A stretch of DNA of 64,000 nt from Bacteroidales bacterium UBA1309 (lineage in GTDB: Bacteria; Bacteroidota; Bacteroidia; Bacteroidales; Dysgonomonadaceae). The position numbers were made by a program, and so were the translations under genes. The stretch's first letter is position 1, and every line of letters starts with the position of its first letter. Under the pieces are notes generated by a model that was given only the letters and a program-made list of their open reading frames with translations, searched no databases and was not told the DNA's origin. The DNA is taken from NCBI GenBank assembly GCA_002307185.1, contig DBTT01000053.1, positions 32,570 through 96,569 on the forward strand, in the 5' to 3' direction. This document shows positions 24,833-33,777 of the stretch, piece after piece.

Positions 24833-25834
24833 ATGAAAATAGGCAATATAGAATTTAGAGAAAACCCCGTCTTCTTGGCTCCCATGGAAGATGTTACAGA
24901 TATTTGTTTCCGCCACTTGTGCAAACGTTTTGGCGTGGACATGGTATATACCGAATTTGTGTCGAGCGATGCCTTGATCCGTGAGATTAACAAGACAATG
25001 CAGAAAATTGAGATCGGCGAGGGCGAACGGCCTATCGCCATCCAGATCTATGGACGTGAAGTGGAACCCATGGTAGAGGCTGCCAAGATGTGCGAAGAGG
25101 CCAAGCCCGACATCATAGATATTAATTTTGGTTGTCCTGTAAAGAAAGTTGCGGGCAAAGGGGCTGGCTCGGGCATGATGAAAACGCCGGATTTGATGGT
25201 GGACATCGTGCGTGAAGTGGTGAAAGCGGTCAACCTTCCTGTGACAGTCAAAACCCGCTTGGGATGGGACAACGATTCGCGGATCATCGTAGATTTGGCG
25301 GAGGAATTACAAGACGTGGGTATCCAGGCATTGACCATTCATGGACGTACGCGCTGCCAGATGTATAAGGGAGATGCAGACTGGTCGTTTATCAAAGCGG
25401 TAAAAGACAATCCCCGGATGCGGATTCCGATTATCGGCAACGGCGACGTCACCACCCCCGAAATGGTGAAACAACGCTTTGAGGAAACCGGAGTGGATGC
25501 GGTGATGATTGGCCGAGGTGCTATTGGCAACCCTTGGATTTTTGAAGAGGTGCGGCATTACTTGGAAACGGGTGAGAAATTACCGAAGAAGGCCTTTGGT
25601 GAGTATGTAGATATTCTGAAAGAACATATCGTAGAGAATATAAATCGAGTGGGGGAGAAAGGTGGAATCTTGCACAGCCGCCGTCACTTGGCCGCGACAA
25701 GCGTCTTCAAAGGTATTCCCGATTTCCGTCAGATGCGTATCGACATGCTGCGTGCAAACACCCAACTAGAATTGTTTGCCGTCTTGGACAAGGTGGTAGA
25801 AACTGTTGTGCATCCCGATTTCGCCGATTTTTAG
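24833..25834 (+). CDS. dusB: tRNA-dihydrouridine synthase
   Basis: This 333-residue flavoenzyme reduces specific uridines in tRNA. It begins with the FMN-barrel signature FLAPMEDVTDICFRHLC, has the catalytic cysteine in INFGCPVKKVAGKGAGS (near residue 100), VKTRLGW, the GRTRCQMYKGDADW motif and the phosphate-binding GNGDV and MIGRGAIGNPW. The C-terminal helical tRNA-binding domain is present. Length and motifs fit DusB. Confidence 0.93.
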   Translation: MKIGNIEFRENPVFLAPMEDVTDICFRHLCKRFGVDMVYTEFVSSDALIREINKTMQKIEIGEGERPIAIQIYGREVEPMVEAAKMCEEAKPDIIDINFGCPVKKVAGKGAGSGMMKTPDLMVDIVREVVKAVNLPVTVKTRLGWDNDSRIIVDLAEELQDVGIQALTIHGRTRCQMYKGDADWSFIKAVKDNPRMRIPIIGNGDVTTPEMVKQRFEETGVDAVMIGRGAIGNPWIFEEVRHYLETGEKLPKKAFGEYVDILKEHIVENINRVGEKGGILHSRRHLAATSVFKGIPDFRQMRIDMLRANTQLELFAVLDKVVETVVHPDFADF

Positions 25835-25928
25835 GGATAAAGCAAAGAATTTGATTCCAAACGGCTTGCCCTGCAAAAAATATTAAGTAGTTTTGAGAGA
25901 AATATCTAATCCCAAAACTACTTTTTTT

Positions 25929-26651
25929 ATGAAAAAAACATTCTTTGCCTTTGCCTTAATCGCCTTAATGGTTTTCAATCAATCCTGTAAGCAGAAAGGT
26001 GTTGCGTCAGGAGTAATTGTTTCCAAGGAAATTCCAGTGACAGAATATTCTGTGATTTCATCCGCATTGCCTGCGAATATCATTTACGAACAAAAAGATG
26101 CGCCAGCTTATTTGAAACTGGATATTGACCAAAGCGTCTTGGATAAGTTGGATATTGTAGTCAAAGACAGTGTCTTGCAACTGAACTTGAAATCGGGCGT
26201 TTCTTTAAATTTGAAGACCGACAAGTGGGTGGTTCGTACCAATTCTAAAAGCTTGAAATTGATTTCCTTGACCAGCGCCGGCAATTTCAACTTGAAAAAT
26301 TTGTCGGGAGTGAAGCGGTTGGATGTGCGTCTGGAAGGTGCGGGTAACTTTGAGGCCGAGAACCTTGATTGCGTTAGTTTTGCCTTGACGATTAGCGGTG
26401 CGGGCAATGCCAAGGTGAAAGGAAAAGCGGAGGCGGCTGCCTATAACTTGTCAGGAGTAGGGAATATGGAGGCAGAAGAGTTCGACGTGAAAAGCCTGCG
26501 TGTGTTTTTAAGCGGTGTAGGCAATGCGAAAGTGAATGCTGCCGACTACTTGTATGTTGGCCTGAAGGGCGCTGGAAATGTGGAATATAAAGCCAAGCCA
26601 AAAAACCTTGAGACAGACATCCAAGGCGTAGGGAAAGTGAAACAACTGTGA
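25929..26651 (+). CDS. GIN-domain (DUF2807) lipoprotein
   Basis: The ATG at 25929 (MKKTFFAFALIALMVFNQSCK) gives a 240-residue lipoprotein with lipobox FNQSC (cysteine about residue 20). The mature part is a DUF2807 head-GIN domain, a repetitive beta-helix with recurrent G-A/V-G-N units (SAGNFNLKNLSGV, GAGNFEAENLDC, SGVGNMEAEEFD, SGVGNAKVN). These proteins sit at the cell envelope in Bacteroidota and have no known function. It follows dusB by about 95 bases and is followed immediately by a hairpin. Confidence 0.88.
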   Translation: MKKTFFAFALIALMVFNQSCKQKGVASGVIVSKEIPVTEYSVISSALPANIIYEQKDAPAYLKLDIDQSVLDKLDIVVKDSVLQLNLKSGVSLNLKTDKWVVRTNSKSLKLISLTSAGNFNLKNLSGVKRLDVRLEGAGNFEAENLDCVSFALTISGAGNAKVKGKAEAAAYNLSGVGNMEAEEFDVKSLRVFLSGVGNAKVNAADYLYVGLKGAGNVEYKAKPKNLETDIQGVGKVKQL

Positions 26652-26653
26652 AC

Positions 26654-26684
26654 AAGTGAACAAAGATATAAACTTTGTTCACTT
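26654..26684 (+). terminator. Hairpin just after the GIN-domain gene
   Basis: AAGTGAACAAAG (26654-26665) and CTTTGTTCACTT (26673-26684) pair perfectly 3 bases after the stop. No T-run follows, so this may be an RNA-stabilising hairpin rather than a terminator. Confidence 0.5.
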
Positions 26685-26702
26685 CCTCACCGATTAAAAA
26701 AT

Positions 26703-27287
26703 ATGGCTGAAATAGAACTTCATCCCTTGCCTCCTTTTTTGCCCGCAAATGCCAAGTTGTTGATGTTGGGAAGTTTTCCTCCGCCTAAAAATCGGTGGAA
26801 GATGGATTTTTATTACCCCAACCTGCAAAATGACATGTGGCGGATTTTTGGTTTGGTGTTTTTCCAAAACAAAGATTATTTTTTGCTAGCGAATAAGAAA
26901 AGCTTCAATCAGGCATTGATAGAGGATTTCTTACGGGAAAAAGGGGTTGCCCTCAGCGATACGGCATCCAGTGTGGTACGCTTGCGAGAAAATGCTTCTG
27001 ACAAATTTCTTGAGATCGTTGAAAAAGTAGATTTGGAGAAAATCCTGCGCCTGATGCCCGAATGCAATACTATCGTGACAACGGGTGAAAAAGCAGCTGA
27101 AACACTTCTTTCGATAGTGTCGCCAGCTGTTGGAATTCCTTCACCAGGCAGTTTTGTTAAGGTGAATTATCGAAACAAGAACTTAACCATCTGGCGAATG
27201 CCTTCGTCGTCGCGTGCCTATCCGAAACCTTTGGAGGAGAAGGCGGAGGTGTATAGGAGCATGTTCCAATCAGCAGAGTTGATTTGA
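26703..27287 (+). CDS. Uracil-DNA-glycosylase-superfamily DNA glycosylase
   Basis: This 194-residue cytoplasmic protein has the family's first motif LLMLGSFPPPKNR followed by FYYPNLQNDMWRIFG, and the C-terminal loop WRMPSSSRAYPKPLEEKA in the position of the H-P-S base-flipping loop. These features fit the small uracil/hypoxanthine-DNA glycosylase branch that excises deaminated bases. The exact substrate (uracil or hypoxanthine) is not determinable here. It lies downstream of the GIN lipoprotein with a 51-base gap containing a hairpin. Confidence 0.82.
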   Translation: MAEIELHPLPPFLPANAKLLMLGSFPPPKNRWKMDFYYPNLQNDMWRIFGLVFFQNKDYFLLANKKSFNQALIEDFLREKGVALSDTASSVVRLRENASDKFLEIVEKVDLEKILRLMPECNTIVTTGEKAAETLLSIVSPAVGIPSPGSFVKVNYRNKNLTIWRMPSSSRAYPKPLEEKAEVYRSMFQSAELI

Positions 27288-27353
27288 TAGTAAACTGGTA
27301 TTCGTTTTAATTTTTTTGGGGGTGTGCGTTGCGATTGCTTTGGAAATATACTC

Positions 27354-27395
27354 AGGCTTTTCGTCCATAGGCTTGTGGTTGAAAAGCCTTTTTTA
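27354..27395 (+). terminator. Intrinsic terminator of the DNA glycosylase gene
   Basis: AGGCTTTTC (27354-27362) and GAAAAGCCT (27381-27389) pair, followed by TTTTTTA. Confidence 0.75.
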
Positions 27396-27426
27396 GGGTA
27401 TCTCACGAATTTCCTCTCATTTTCCC

Positions 27427-27456
27427 TTGCATATTAAACAAAAATCAATATTTTTG
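27427..27456 (+). promoter_or_regulatory. Promoter of the gene at 27538
   Basis: TTG (27427-27429), a 19-base spacer and TATTTTTG (27449-27456) fit the Bacteroidota promoter. The start codon is about 80 bases downstream. Confidence 0.6.
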
Positions 27457-27537
27457 TTTTCGTTAATTGAATATCTGCTTAACACAGTGTGACTTATCAA
27501 ACAAAAAAAAGTATTAACCTCTTAACTTATTCCCATC

Positions 27538-28023
27538 ATGGCAATAGACAACATGATTTCGCTGACCTTGTCGGCAGAAGAACTGACGAAACTTGACAAT
27601 GCCCTTACGGCCATCGAAGAAGTGATTAACGGCAAATTTATCAGCCTTACTCCCACCGAAAGGCAAAGCTATGGGCGGGTAAGCGACAAAACTGAAGACT
27701 GGATAGGCAAAGTGAAGGAGAGCATGGAGCAGAATCCGTCCCTCGTGCTCACTCATATCGATGTAAACGAGTACAACAACGATTTCACGGCACGCAAGGC
27801 ACTGATGCCCCGCATCAACCGGATGGAGAAAATCTACCATCTTTTCGAAGACACCAACATGCTGCTTGGTTCCGACTTGTACCACAATGCCATTACGTTC
27901 TACAAAGGGCTTAAAGCCGCCGCACAAACCGACGCGCCGGGTGCAAAAACGGTGTACAACAACTTGGCTGCCCGCTTTCCAGGACGTCCAAGCTCCACGA
28001 AAGAAGCTTCGAGCCAGCAATAA
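27538..28023 (+). CDS. Conserved hypothetical cytoplasmic protein
   Basis: This 161-residue protein has no signal or membrane segment. It appears helical throughout (LTLSAEELTKLDNALTAIEEV, then LMPRINRMEKIYHLFEDTNM) with a low-complexity C-terminal tail of K, S and Q. I do not recognise a named family. It is a single-gene unit with a good promoter upstream and a strong terminator downstream, and its base composition is noticeably more GC-rich than the flanks. Confidence 0.75.
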   Translation: MAIDNMISLTLSAEELTKLDNALTAIEEVINGKFISLTPTERQSYGRVSDKTEDWIGKVKESMEQNPSLVLTHIDVNEYNNDFTARKALMPRINRMEKIYHLFEDTNMLLGSDLYHNAITFYKGLKAAAQTDAPGAKTVYNNLAARFPGRPSSTKEASSQQ

Positions 28024-28108
28024 GTAGTTAGGGAAGTGGTTGTTGCTAGTGTTAAGGTAGTAACAATCACTTATTAAACTCCCAATTGGTACTTGATGAC
28101 CTACCAAC

Positions 28109-28154
28109 AAGCACTTCCGAAGTGGTTATTTCCACTTTCGAAGTGCTTTTTACT
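28109..28154 (+). terminator. Terminator of the gene at 27538
   Basis: AAGCACTTCCGAAGTGG (28109-28125) and CCACTTTCGAAGTGCTT (28132-28148) pair with two mismatches around TTATTT, followed by TTT. Confidence 0.7.
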
Positions 28155-28625
28155 ACGTCGGGAGGTGGTGATTGGTAGGTTAGTAACTACCTTTTGGTGG
28201 TTCGGAAGTAGTTTTCATTGATTTCAATGCCCCTTGCCACATGTGGAGGGTGTCACTTGGAGCGACGCCCTCCTATAATTAATCGAAAAACCCCTGGCAT
28301 ACGATACGAATTTATTTAAACAGAGATGTTGCCTAAGTAAGAAGAGATATTGTGCGCAACTCGTTTATATCTTGGTGGATAAAAAATATCCCGACGGGAT
28401 ATTCGCTCGGTAGAAAAGAAGATAAAAGACGAATAGCATGCTGTAGTTATGCCCTCTCTTAATGGATCATCCCTACAGGATGATAATCACAAAGGCTAAA
28501 TTTTGTTCTATCGAGCTGTATTTCCTAAGGAAAAAGGATGGAATGCACAAATCGTTACATCGAACTCACGTTAGTTTACCCTCGGTGTCCAGTTAATTCT
28601 TCCTTATTTTGCAATATAAGTCAAA
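28155..28625. other. Intergenic region with short palindromes
   Basis: No gene is supported. Small palindromes are present: AATATCCCG-A-CGGGATATT (28385-28403) and ATCATCC-CTACA-GGATGAT (28466-28484). CTACCAA near 28101 and TTGGTAG near 28174 also form a long-range inverted pair. The texture resembles decayed dispersed repeats. Confidence 0.5.
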
Positions 28626-29651
28626 TCACATCTTGCTTGTGCTGTTCTTGCCGATCGCCAATCCGGCAATCCCCACCAGCCCACAAAAAATCACCCAAAG
28701 CGACTGCAAGGCAAACACGCCGAAGGCGAATGCCTCAGCCGAAACATGGCTGACTCCGTAAAGCATCAATGCTGCTATCACGGCTGCATGCCAGGCACCC
28801 ATGCCTCCGTTGGTCGGTACAGCCATGCTGATGCTTCCCATCGTGAAGGTGATTAGCGCGGCGGTGAACCCCAGGTTCTCGGTGAAGTCGAAAGCATAGA
28901 TGGTGACATAAAAATAGAAAAAGTAGCTTACCCATATCATCACGGAGTGAAACAGTAGTTTTCCTTTTTCTTTCATTCTCCAGATTAGGATAAGGTCGGT
29001 TCGGATGCCTTTGATGATGCGGGTGATTTTTTTTACGATGAAGCTGTTGCGGTGGGACTTCCATATATAAGCAAGCAGCACAACCATCGCCAACAGGCCG
29101 ATATAAAACCAGGCAGAAGTGAATAGGGCGTTCAGGAGCGAGTGGATAGCATTGTTTTGGGTCAGTTGTTTGATCAGGTATTCGGCATTGAGAAGGGAAG
29201 CGAAAAAAAGGATGAAGATGACCGACACCAAGTCCATCACCCGGTCGAGAATCATGGTGCTCACCGTTTGGGCAAAGGGTATATTCTCTTTTTTCGACAC
29301 CATTCCGCAACGCCACAGCTCGCCGGCACGGGGGATGGCGAAATTGACCGCATAACCACCATACACCGCAAATGCAATGTTTAGGATCCGAGTTTTGTGT
29401 CCGAGCGGAGCAAGCAGCAATTGCCAGCGGAAGGCCCGGAACGTGTTTCCCATCAATCCGAAAATCAGCGAAAAAGCCAGGATATAGTAATTGGCATCTT
29501 TGAAAATCAGCCATATTTTTTGGAAATTTGTATCACGAAAGACCAACCAGAGGATAAGGACACCGAGAAATAGGGGCAAAATCAATTGAAGCAAGAGACT
29601 TGAAACTCGTTTTCGCAGGCTTGTTTTATTTTTTTCTAGAATTTCAGTCAT
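28626..29651 (-). CDS. YbhN/UPF0104-type membrane protein (flippase-like domain)
   Basis: This 341-residue protein has about eight membrane helices starting at residue 17. It shows the family features FRAFRWQLLLAPLG, an internal GYAVNFAIPRAGELWRCG, and PTNGGMGAWHAAVIAALML near the end. The family is related to the membrane part of lysylphosphatidylglycerol synthases and to glycosyltransferase-2-associated proteins, and probably handles lipids or lipid-linked sugars at the inner membrane. It is divergent from rsmA, with about 116 bases between starts. Confidence 0.86.
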   Translation of the reverse strand: MTEILEKNKTSLRKRVSSLLLQLILPLFLGVLILWLVFRDTNFQKIWLIFKDANYYILAFSLIFGLMGNTFRAFRWQLLLAPLGHKTRILNIAFAVYGGYAVNFAIPRAGELWRCGMVSKKENIPFAQTVSTMILDRVMDLVSVIFILFFASLLNAEYLIKQLTQNNAIHSLLNALFTSAWFYIGLLAMVVLLAYIWKSHRNSFIVKKITRIIKGIRTDLILIWRMKEKGKLLFHSVMIWVSYFFYFYVTIYAFDFTENLGFTAALITFTMGSISMAVPTNGGMGAWHAAVIAALMLYGVSHVSAEAFAFGVFALQSLWVIFCGLVGIAGLAIGKNSTSKM

Positions 29652-29700
29652 GGTTTTTCTTCAGATTGTAACAGCTTGATGTGAACATTTAATTACTTTT

Positions 29701-29731
29701 TTTCGGTTTTGAGGATAAAACACTAACTTTG
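29701..29731 (+). promoter_or_regulatory. rsmA promoter
   Basis: TTTC (29701-29704), a 19-base spacer and TAACTTTG (29724-29731) match the Bacteroidota promoter with one deviation. The start codon is 36 bases downstream of the -7 element. Confidence 0.6.
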
Positions 29732-29767
29732 TGTGAGCAAAGATAACGATTAAAATAGGATGTAAGC

Positions 29768-30547
29768 GTGCAGACCGTAAAACCAAAGAAATTTCTTGGA
29801 CAACATTTCCTCACAGATTTGCAAATAGCCAAAAGCATTGCAGACACGATAGACAATTTTTCAGGTCTTCCAATTTTGGAAATTGGACCCGGAATGGGTG
29901 TTCTAACTCAATTTTTATTGAAAAAAGAAGGTGAACTCACCGTTGTGGAGCTTGACCGCGAATCTGTGCCTTATCTGCAAAAGCACTTTCCTGAATTGGG
30001 CGGGCGGATCGTTGAGGGTGATTTCTTGAAACTTGATTTGGACACTCTTTTTTCAACTCAGTTTTGCCTGATAGGAAATTATCCGTACAACATATCTTCC
30101 CAGATTTTTTTCAAATTGCTCGATTACAAAGATTTGATACCTTGTTGCACCGGCATGATACAGAAAGAGGTGGCGGAGCGGATAGCTGCCGGCCCGGGAA
30201 GCAAGACCTATGGGATTCTTTCGGTGCTTCTCCAGGCTTGGTTTGATGTGGAATATCTGTTTACGGTGAGCGAAACAGTGTTTGATCCACCGCCCAAGGT
30301 GAAGTCAGGCGTGGTGAGGTTGGTGCGGAACGACCGGAAAAACCTTTCATGCGATGAGCGTTTATTCAAGACGGTGGTTAAGACATCGTTCAATCAGAGG
30401 CGGAAAACGCTGCGAAATTCCATGAAACCGTTGTTGGGCAAAGGTTGCGAGGCTTATTCAGACCCGATTTTCAATAAACGGCCCGAACAACTTTCAGTCG
30501 CGGATTTTGAGCGGCTCACCATCATCACACAGAGCTGTATTTGGTAG
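29768..30547 (+). CDS. rsmA: 16S rRNA dimethyladenosine transferase
   Basis: This 259-residue SAM-dependent enzyme dimethylates two adjacent adenines near the 3' end of 16S rRNA during small-subunit assembly. It shows KKFLGQHFL, the SAM-binding EIGPGMGVLT, and the catalytic motif as NYPYNIS in place of the common NLPYNIS. It starts at the GTG at 29768, and the next candidate methionine would delete part of the SAM-fold. It is followed 40 bases later by corA in the same direction. Confidence 0.93.
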   Translation: MQTVKPKKFLGQHFLTDLQIAKSIADTIDNFSGLPILEIGPGMGVLTQFLLKKEGELTVVELDRESVPYLQKHFPELGGRIVEGDFLKLDLDTLFSTQFCLIGNYPYNISSQIFFKLLDYKDLIPCCTGMIQKEVAERIAAGPGSKTYGILSVLLQAWFDVEYLFTVSETVFDPPPKVKSGVVRLVRNDRKNLSCDERLFKTVVKTSFNQRRKTLRNSMKPLLGKGCEAYSDPIFNKRPEQLSVADFERLTIITQSCIW

Positions 30548-30587
30548 GAGAAGACAGATTAGGTAGAACCAAAATCATGCAACCGTT

Positions 30588-31532
30588 ATGTCAGAAGTTA
30601 AACTTTACTATCACAAAGACAATGTTATTAGAGTCAGTCGGAGCATTGAATTTCTGAAAACAAATCCGATAAAAAACTTTTTGTGGATTGACCTCAACGA
30701 TGTCGATGAAGAAATCGAGAATGAATTGGAGGATTATTTGAAAATCTATATTCAGGAAGAGGAGGAAATGATAGAGATCGAGATGTCGTCACGCTATATG
30801 GAGACGGCAGACTCGCTGGTGGTGAATTCTAACTTTTTGCTTCCAAACTTTGAACGCGAGCCGGTTTCTTTTATTCTTAAAAACAATATATTGATCACCG
30901 TTCGTGGTGAAAACTTGAAATCGTTTCAGGAAACGGTGAAAAAAATATCGGCCAACCCGAAATATTACCCCAGCGGGTACCATGTCTTTGTGGGTATTTT
31001 GGAGACACGTGTCGAAGTGGATGCCGACATGATCGAGGAAATGACGCAGCGCATCACCACTTTGAGCAACAGTATCAGCATTCAGGAGGCAGATGAGGAT
31101 TTATTGATGGAGATCAAGGACCTTCAGGAAAAAACCATGATGCTCCGTGAGAATATCATCGACAAGCAGCGTGCCGTTTCCAGCATGCTCAAAAGTGAGC
31201 TCATCCCCTCCGAATTGCATGCCAAGCTCACAATTATTGTGAAAGACATCAATTCTCTGATCGAACACGTCCGTTTCAGTTTCGACCGTTTGGAATATTT
31301 GCAGGACACTTTCCTCGGTTTTGTAAACATCGAGCAAAACAAGATCATCAAGATATTTACCATCATTTCGGTCATCTTCATGCCTCCAACTCTCATCGCG
31401 AGCATCTACGGGATGAACTTCCGCAAGTTGCCCGAATTGGAATGGGAGTATGGCTATTATGTCTCCATAGGCTTGATGGTGTGTTCTTCTTTGGCAATTA
31501 TCATCTACTTCAAAAGGAAGAAGTGGCTCTGA
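30588..31532 (+). CDS. corA: CorA-type magnesium/divalent cation transporter
   Basis: This 314-residue protein has a long N-terminal cytoplasmic domain, a helical stalk and two C-terminal membrane helices. The selectivity motif GMN is present in IYGMNFRKLPELEWEYGYYVS, between the helices, and the protein ends with a basic tail (KRKKWL). CorA is a pentameric inner membrane channel for magnesium. It lies between rsmA and marC, all on the plus strand. Confidence 0.9.
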   Translation: MSEVKLYYHKDNVIRVSRSIEFLKTNPIKNFLWIDLNDVDEEIENELEDYLKIYIQEEEEMIEIEMSSRYMETADSLVVNSNFLLPNFEREPVSFILKNNILITVRGENLKSFQETVKKISANPKYYPSGYHVFVGILETRVEVDADMIEEMTQRITTLSNSISIQEADEDLLMEIKDLQEKTMMLRENIIDKQRAVSSMLKSELIPSELHAKLTIIVKDINSLIEHVRFSFDRLEYLQDTFLGFVNIEQNKIIKIFTIISVIFMPPTLIASIYGMNFRKLPELEWEYGYYVSIGLMVCSSLAIIIYFKRKKWL

Positions 31533-31588
31533 CGCGGCGCAGGTGAAGGTAAAACTTCAAATCACAAATTTTAAATTGGTAATTATTT

Positions 31589-32173
31589 ATGGGAGTCTCA
31601 TTCAATTTCACTCAGATTGCAAGTGCATTCGTCGTGCTCTTTGCGCTTATCGATATTTTGGGCTCAGTGCCTTTGTTCCTGTCGTTGAAAAGCCAAAACA
31701 GGCAAATCAACCCTTTTCAGGCATCCATCTATTCATTTACGCTCATGGTGATCTTCTTGTTTGTCGGGGATGTCATCTTGCGCCTCTTCAACGTGGATGT
31801 GTCTTCATTTGCTGTTGCCGGTTCGTTGGTCATTTTTATCATCTCCATTGAGATGATTTTCGGAGTCGAGATCTTCCGAAACGATTCTCCCGGAGGAAAA
31901 AGCACCCTCGTGCCGATTGTGTTTCCGCTGATTGCTGGGCCGGGAACTTTTACCGCTCTTTTATCGATGCGTGCTGAATATGCTGTTGGGAACATCATTC
32001 TCGCTTTGTCCCTGAATATGATTTTTGCCTATTTTGTCTTGAGATACCTGGATATTGTTCGCCGGTTGATTGGCGCCGATGGAGTGTATGTGATGCGTAA
32101 ATTTTTTGGAATTATCCTGATGGCGATTTCTGTAAAACTATTTACCGTGAATATCAGTTCCCTCTTTCATTGA
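31589..32173 (+). CDS. MarC-family integral membrane protein
   Basis: This 194-residue protein has six predicted membrane helices and the family features FALIDILGSVPLFLSL, ISIEMIFGVEIF and PIVFPLIAGPGTFTALL. MarC/UPF0056 proteins are inner membrane proteins of unclear function, and a role in multiple antibiotic resistance was not supported in E. coli. It is 56 bases downstream of corA. Confidence 0.88.
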   Translation: MGVSFNFTQIASAFVVLFALIDILGSVPLFLSLKSQNRQINPFQASIYSFTLMVIFLFVGDVILRLFNVDVSSFAVAGSLVIFIISIEMIFGVEIFRNDSPGGKSTLVPIVFPLIAGPGTFTALLSMRAEYAVGNIILALSLNMIFAYFVLRYLDIVRRLIGADGVYVMRKFFGIILMAISVKLFTVNISSLFH

Positions 32174-32301
32174 CACGGAATTGCTAAGCTCAAAATGTTA
32201 TTGATTTCGGCCTAATCGCTAACTCTGTGTGACAAAAAATAAGCCTCCCGGAGAATAATGATATTTTGTAGTTTTTAAATAAAACATTCATCTCGAATGT
32301 G

Positions 32302-32332
32302 TTTCAGATAAGGAAAAAATGTTATATTTTTG
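32302..32332 (+). promoter_or_regulatory. Enolase promoter
   Basis: TTTC (32302-32305), a 19-base spacer and TATTTTTG (32325-32332) fit the Bacteroidota pattern, giving a leader of about 65-70 bases. Confidence 0.6.
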
Positions 32333-32405
32333 TGCCGAAAATAAAAATAAACAATAGATAAAATCGAATATATTCACTCATTTAATTTTTTAAAATTAGC
32401 AAACG

Positions 32406-33698
32406 ATGAAAATCAACAAAATTTTCGCACGTGAGATCTTGGATTCAAGAGGTAATCCTACTATTGAAGTGGACGTGACACTTGAGTCTGGTGTTGTTGG
32501 TCGTGCAGCAGTTCCGTCTGGAGCTTCTACAGGAGAAAACGAAGCTTTGGAACTTCGTGACGGTGACAAAAAAAGATACCTCGGAAAGGGTGTTTTGAAG
32601 GCTGTTGAAAATGTTAACACTCTCATTGCTCCTGCTTTGGTGGGTGAAAGTGCATTTGATCAGAGAGGAATCGATTTGAAAATGATTGCTCTTGATGGGA
32701 CAAAAACAAAATCCAAACTTGGCGCAAATGCTATCTTAGGCGTTTCTTTGGCTGTGGCAAAAGCTGCTGCTGCTGAATTGAACGTACCTTTATATCGCTA
32801 TATTGGTGGAACAAACACTTACACGCTTCCCGTTCCAATGATGAACATCATCAACGGTGGTTCACACTCTGATGCTCCTATCGCTTTCCAAGAATTCATG
32901 ATCCGTCCGGTTGGCGCTCCATCTTTCAAAGAAGGTTTGCGTACGGGTGCTGAAGTTTTCCATGCTTTGAAAAAAGTATTGCATGACAAAGGTCTTAGTA
33001 CTGCTGTTGGTGACGAAGGTGGTTTTGCCCCTAACTTGGCTGGAGGTACTGAAGAAGCGTTGGAATCTATCCTTACAGCTATCAAGAACGCAGGTTACGA
33101 ACCAGGAAAAGACGTGACTATCGGCCTTGACTGCGCTGCTTCTGAATTTTTCAAAGATGGTGTTTACAACTACGCTAAATTTGAAGGTGAAACCGGCAAG
33201 AAACGCACTTCTGCCGAGCAGGTTGAATTCCTTGCTGAATTGGTTGCCAACTACCCTATCGACTCAATCGAAGATGGTATGGGCGAGAACGACTGGGAAG
33301 GCTGGAAGCTGCTTACCGACAAATTGGGAGACAAAATTCAATTGGTGGGTGACGACTTGTTCGTGACAAACGTTGAATTCTTGAAAAAAGGTATCGAATT
33401 GGGTTGCGCCAACTCAATCCTTATCAAGGTTAACCAAATCGGTTCGTTGACCGAAACTTTGGATGCAATCGAAATGGCTCACCGCGCAGGTTACACTTCT
33501 GTGACTTCTCACCGTTCTGGTGAAACAGAAGATGCCACAATTGCAGACATCGCCGTAGCAACCAACTCCGGACAAATCAAGACCGGTTCTTTGAGCCGCT
33601 CTGACCGTATGGCCAAATACAACCAATTGCTTCGTATCGAAGAAGAACTTGGTGCAAAAGCTGTTTATGGCTATAAAAGAGTTCAAAAAGTGAAATAA
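32406..33698 (+). CDS. eno: Enolase
   Basis: This 430-residue glycolytic enzyme interconverts 2-phosphoglycerate and phosphoenolpyruvate. It is full length, starts MKINKIFAREILDSRGNPT, and shows the conserved GASTGENEALELRD, the magnesium ligands in GLDCAASEFF, SIEDGM and VGDDLFVTN, the catalytic lysine in SILIKVNQIG and SHRSGETED. Codon use looks highly biased, as expected of an abundant protein. It has its own promoter and shares a bidirectional terminator with the convergent ppa. Confidence 0.97.
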   Translation: MKINKIFAREILDSRGNPTIEVDVTLESGVVGRAAVPSGASTGENEALELRDGDKKRYLGKGVLKAVENVNTLIAPALVGESAFDQRGIDLKMIALDGTKTKSKLGANAILGVSLAVAKAAAAELNVPLYRYIGGTNTYTLPVPMMNIINGGSHSDAPIAFQEFMIRPVGAPSFKEGLRTGAEVFHALKKVLHDKGLSTAVGDEGGFAPNLAGGTEEALESILTAIKNAGYEPGKDVTIGLDCAASEFFKDGVYNYAKFEGETGKKRTSAEQVEFLAELVANYPIDSIEDGMGENDWEGWKLLTDKLGDKIQLVGDDLFVTNVEFLKKGIELGCANSILIKVNQIGSLTETLDAIEMAHRAGYTSVTSHRSGETEDATIADIAVATNSGQIKTGSLSRSDRMAKYNQLLRIEEELGAKAVYGYKRVQKVK

Positions 33699-33713
33699 GA
33701 ATTTCTTTTTTCC

Positions 33714-33754
33714 AAATAAAAATGCCGGAACAAAAAGTTCCGGCATTTTTATTT
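33714..33754. terminator. Bidirectional terminator between eno and ppa
   Basis: AAATAAAAATGCCGGAAC (33714-33731) and GTTCCGGCATTTTTATTT (33737-33754) pair perfectly over 18 bases around AAAAA. T-rich flanks on both strands make it bidirectional between the converging genes. Confidence 0.9.
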
Positions 33755-33777
33755 GAGGTGTATGTGTTGTGTCCGCC

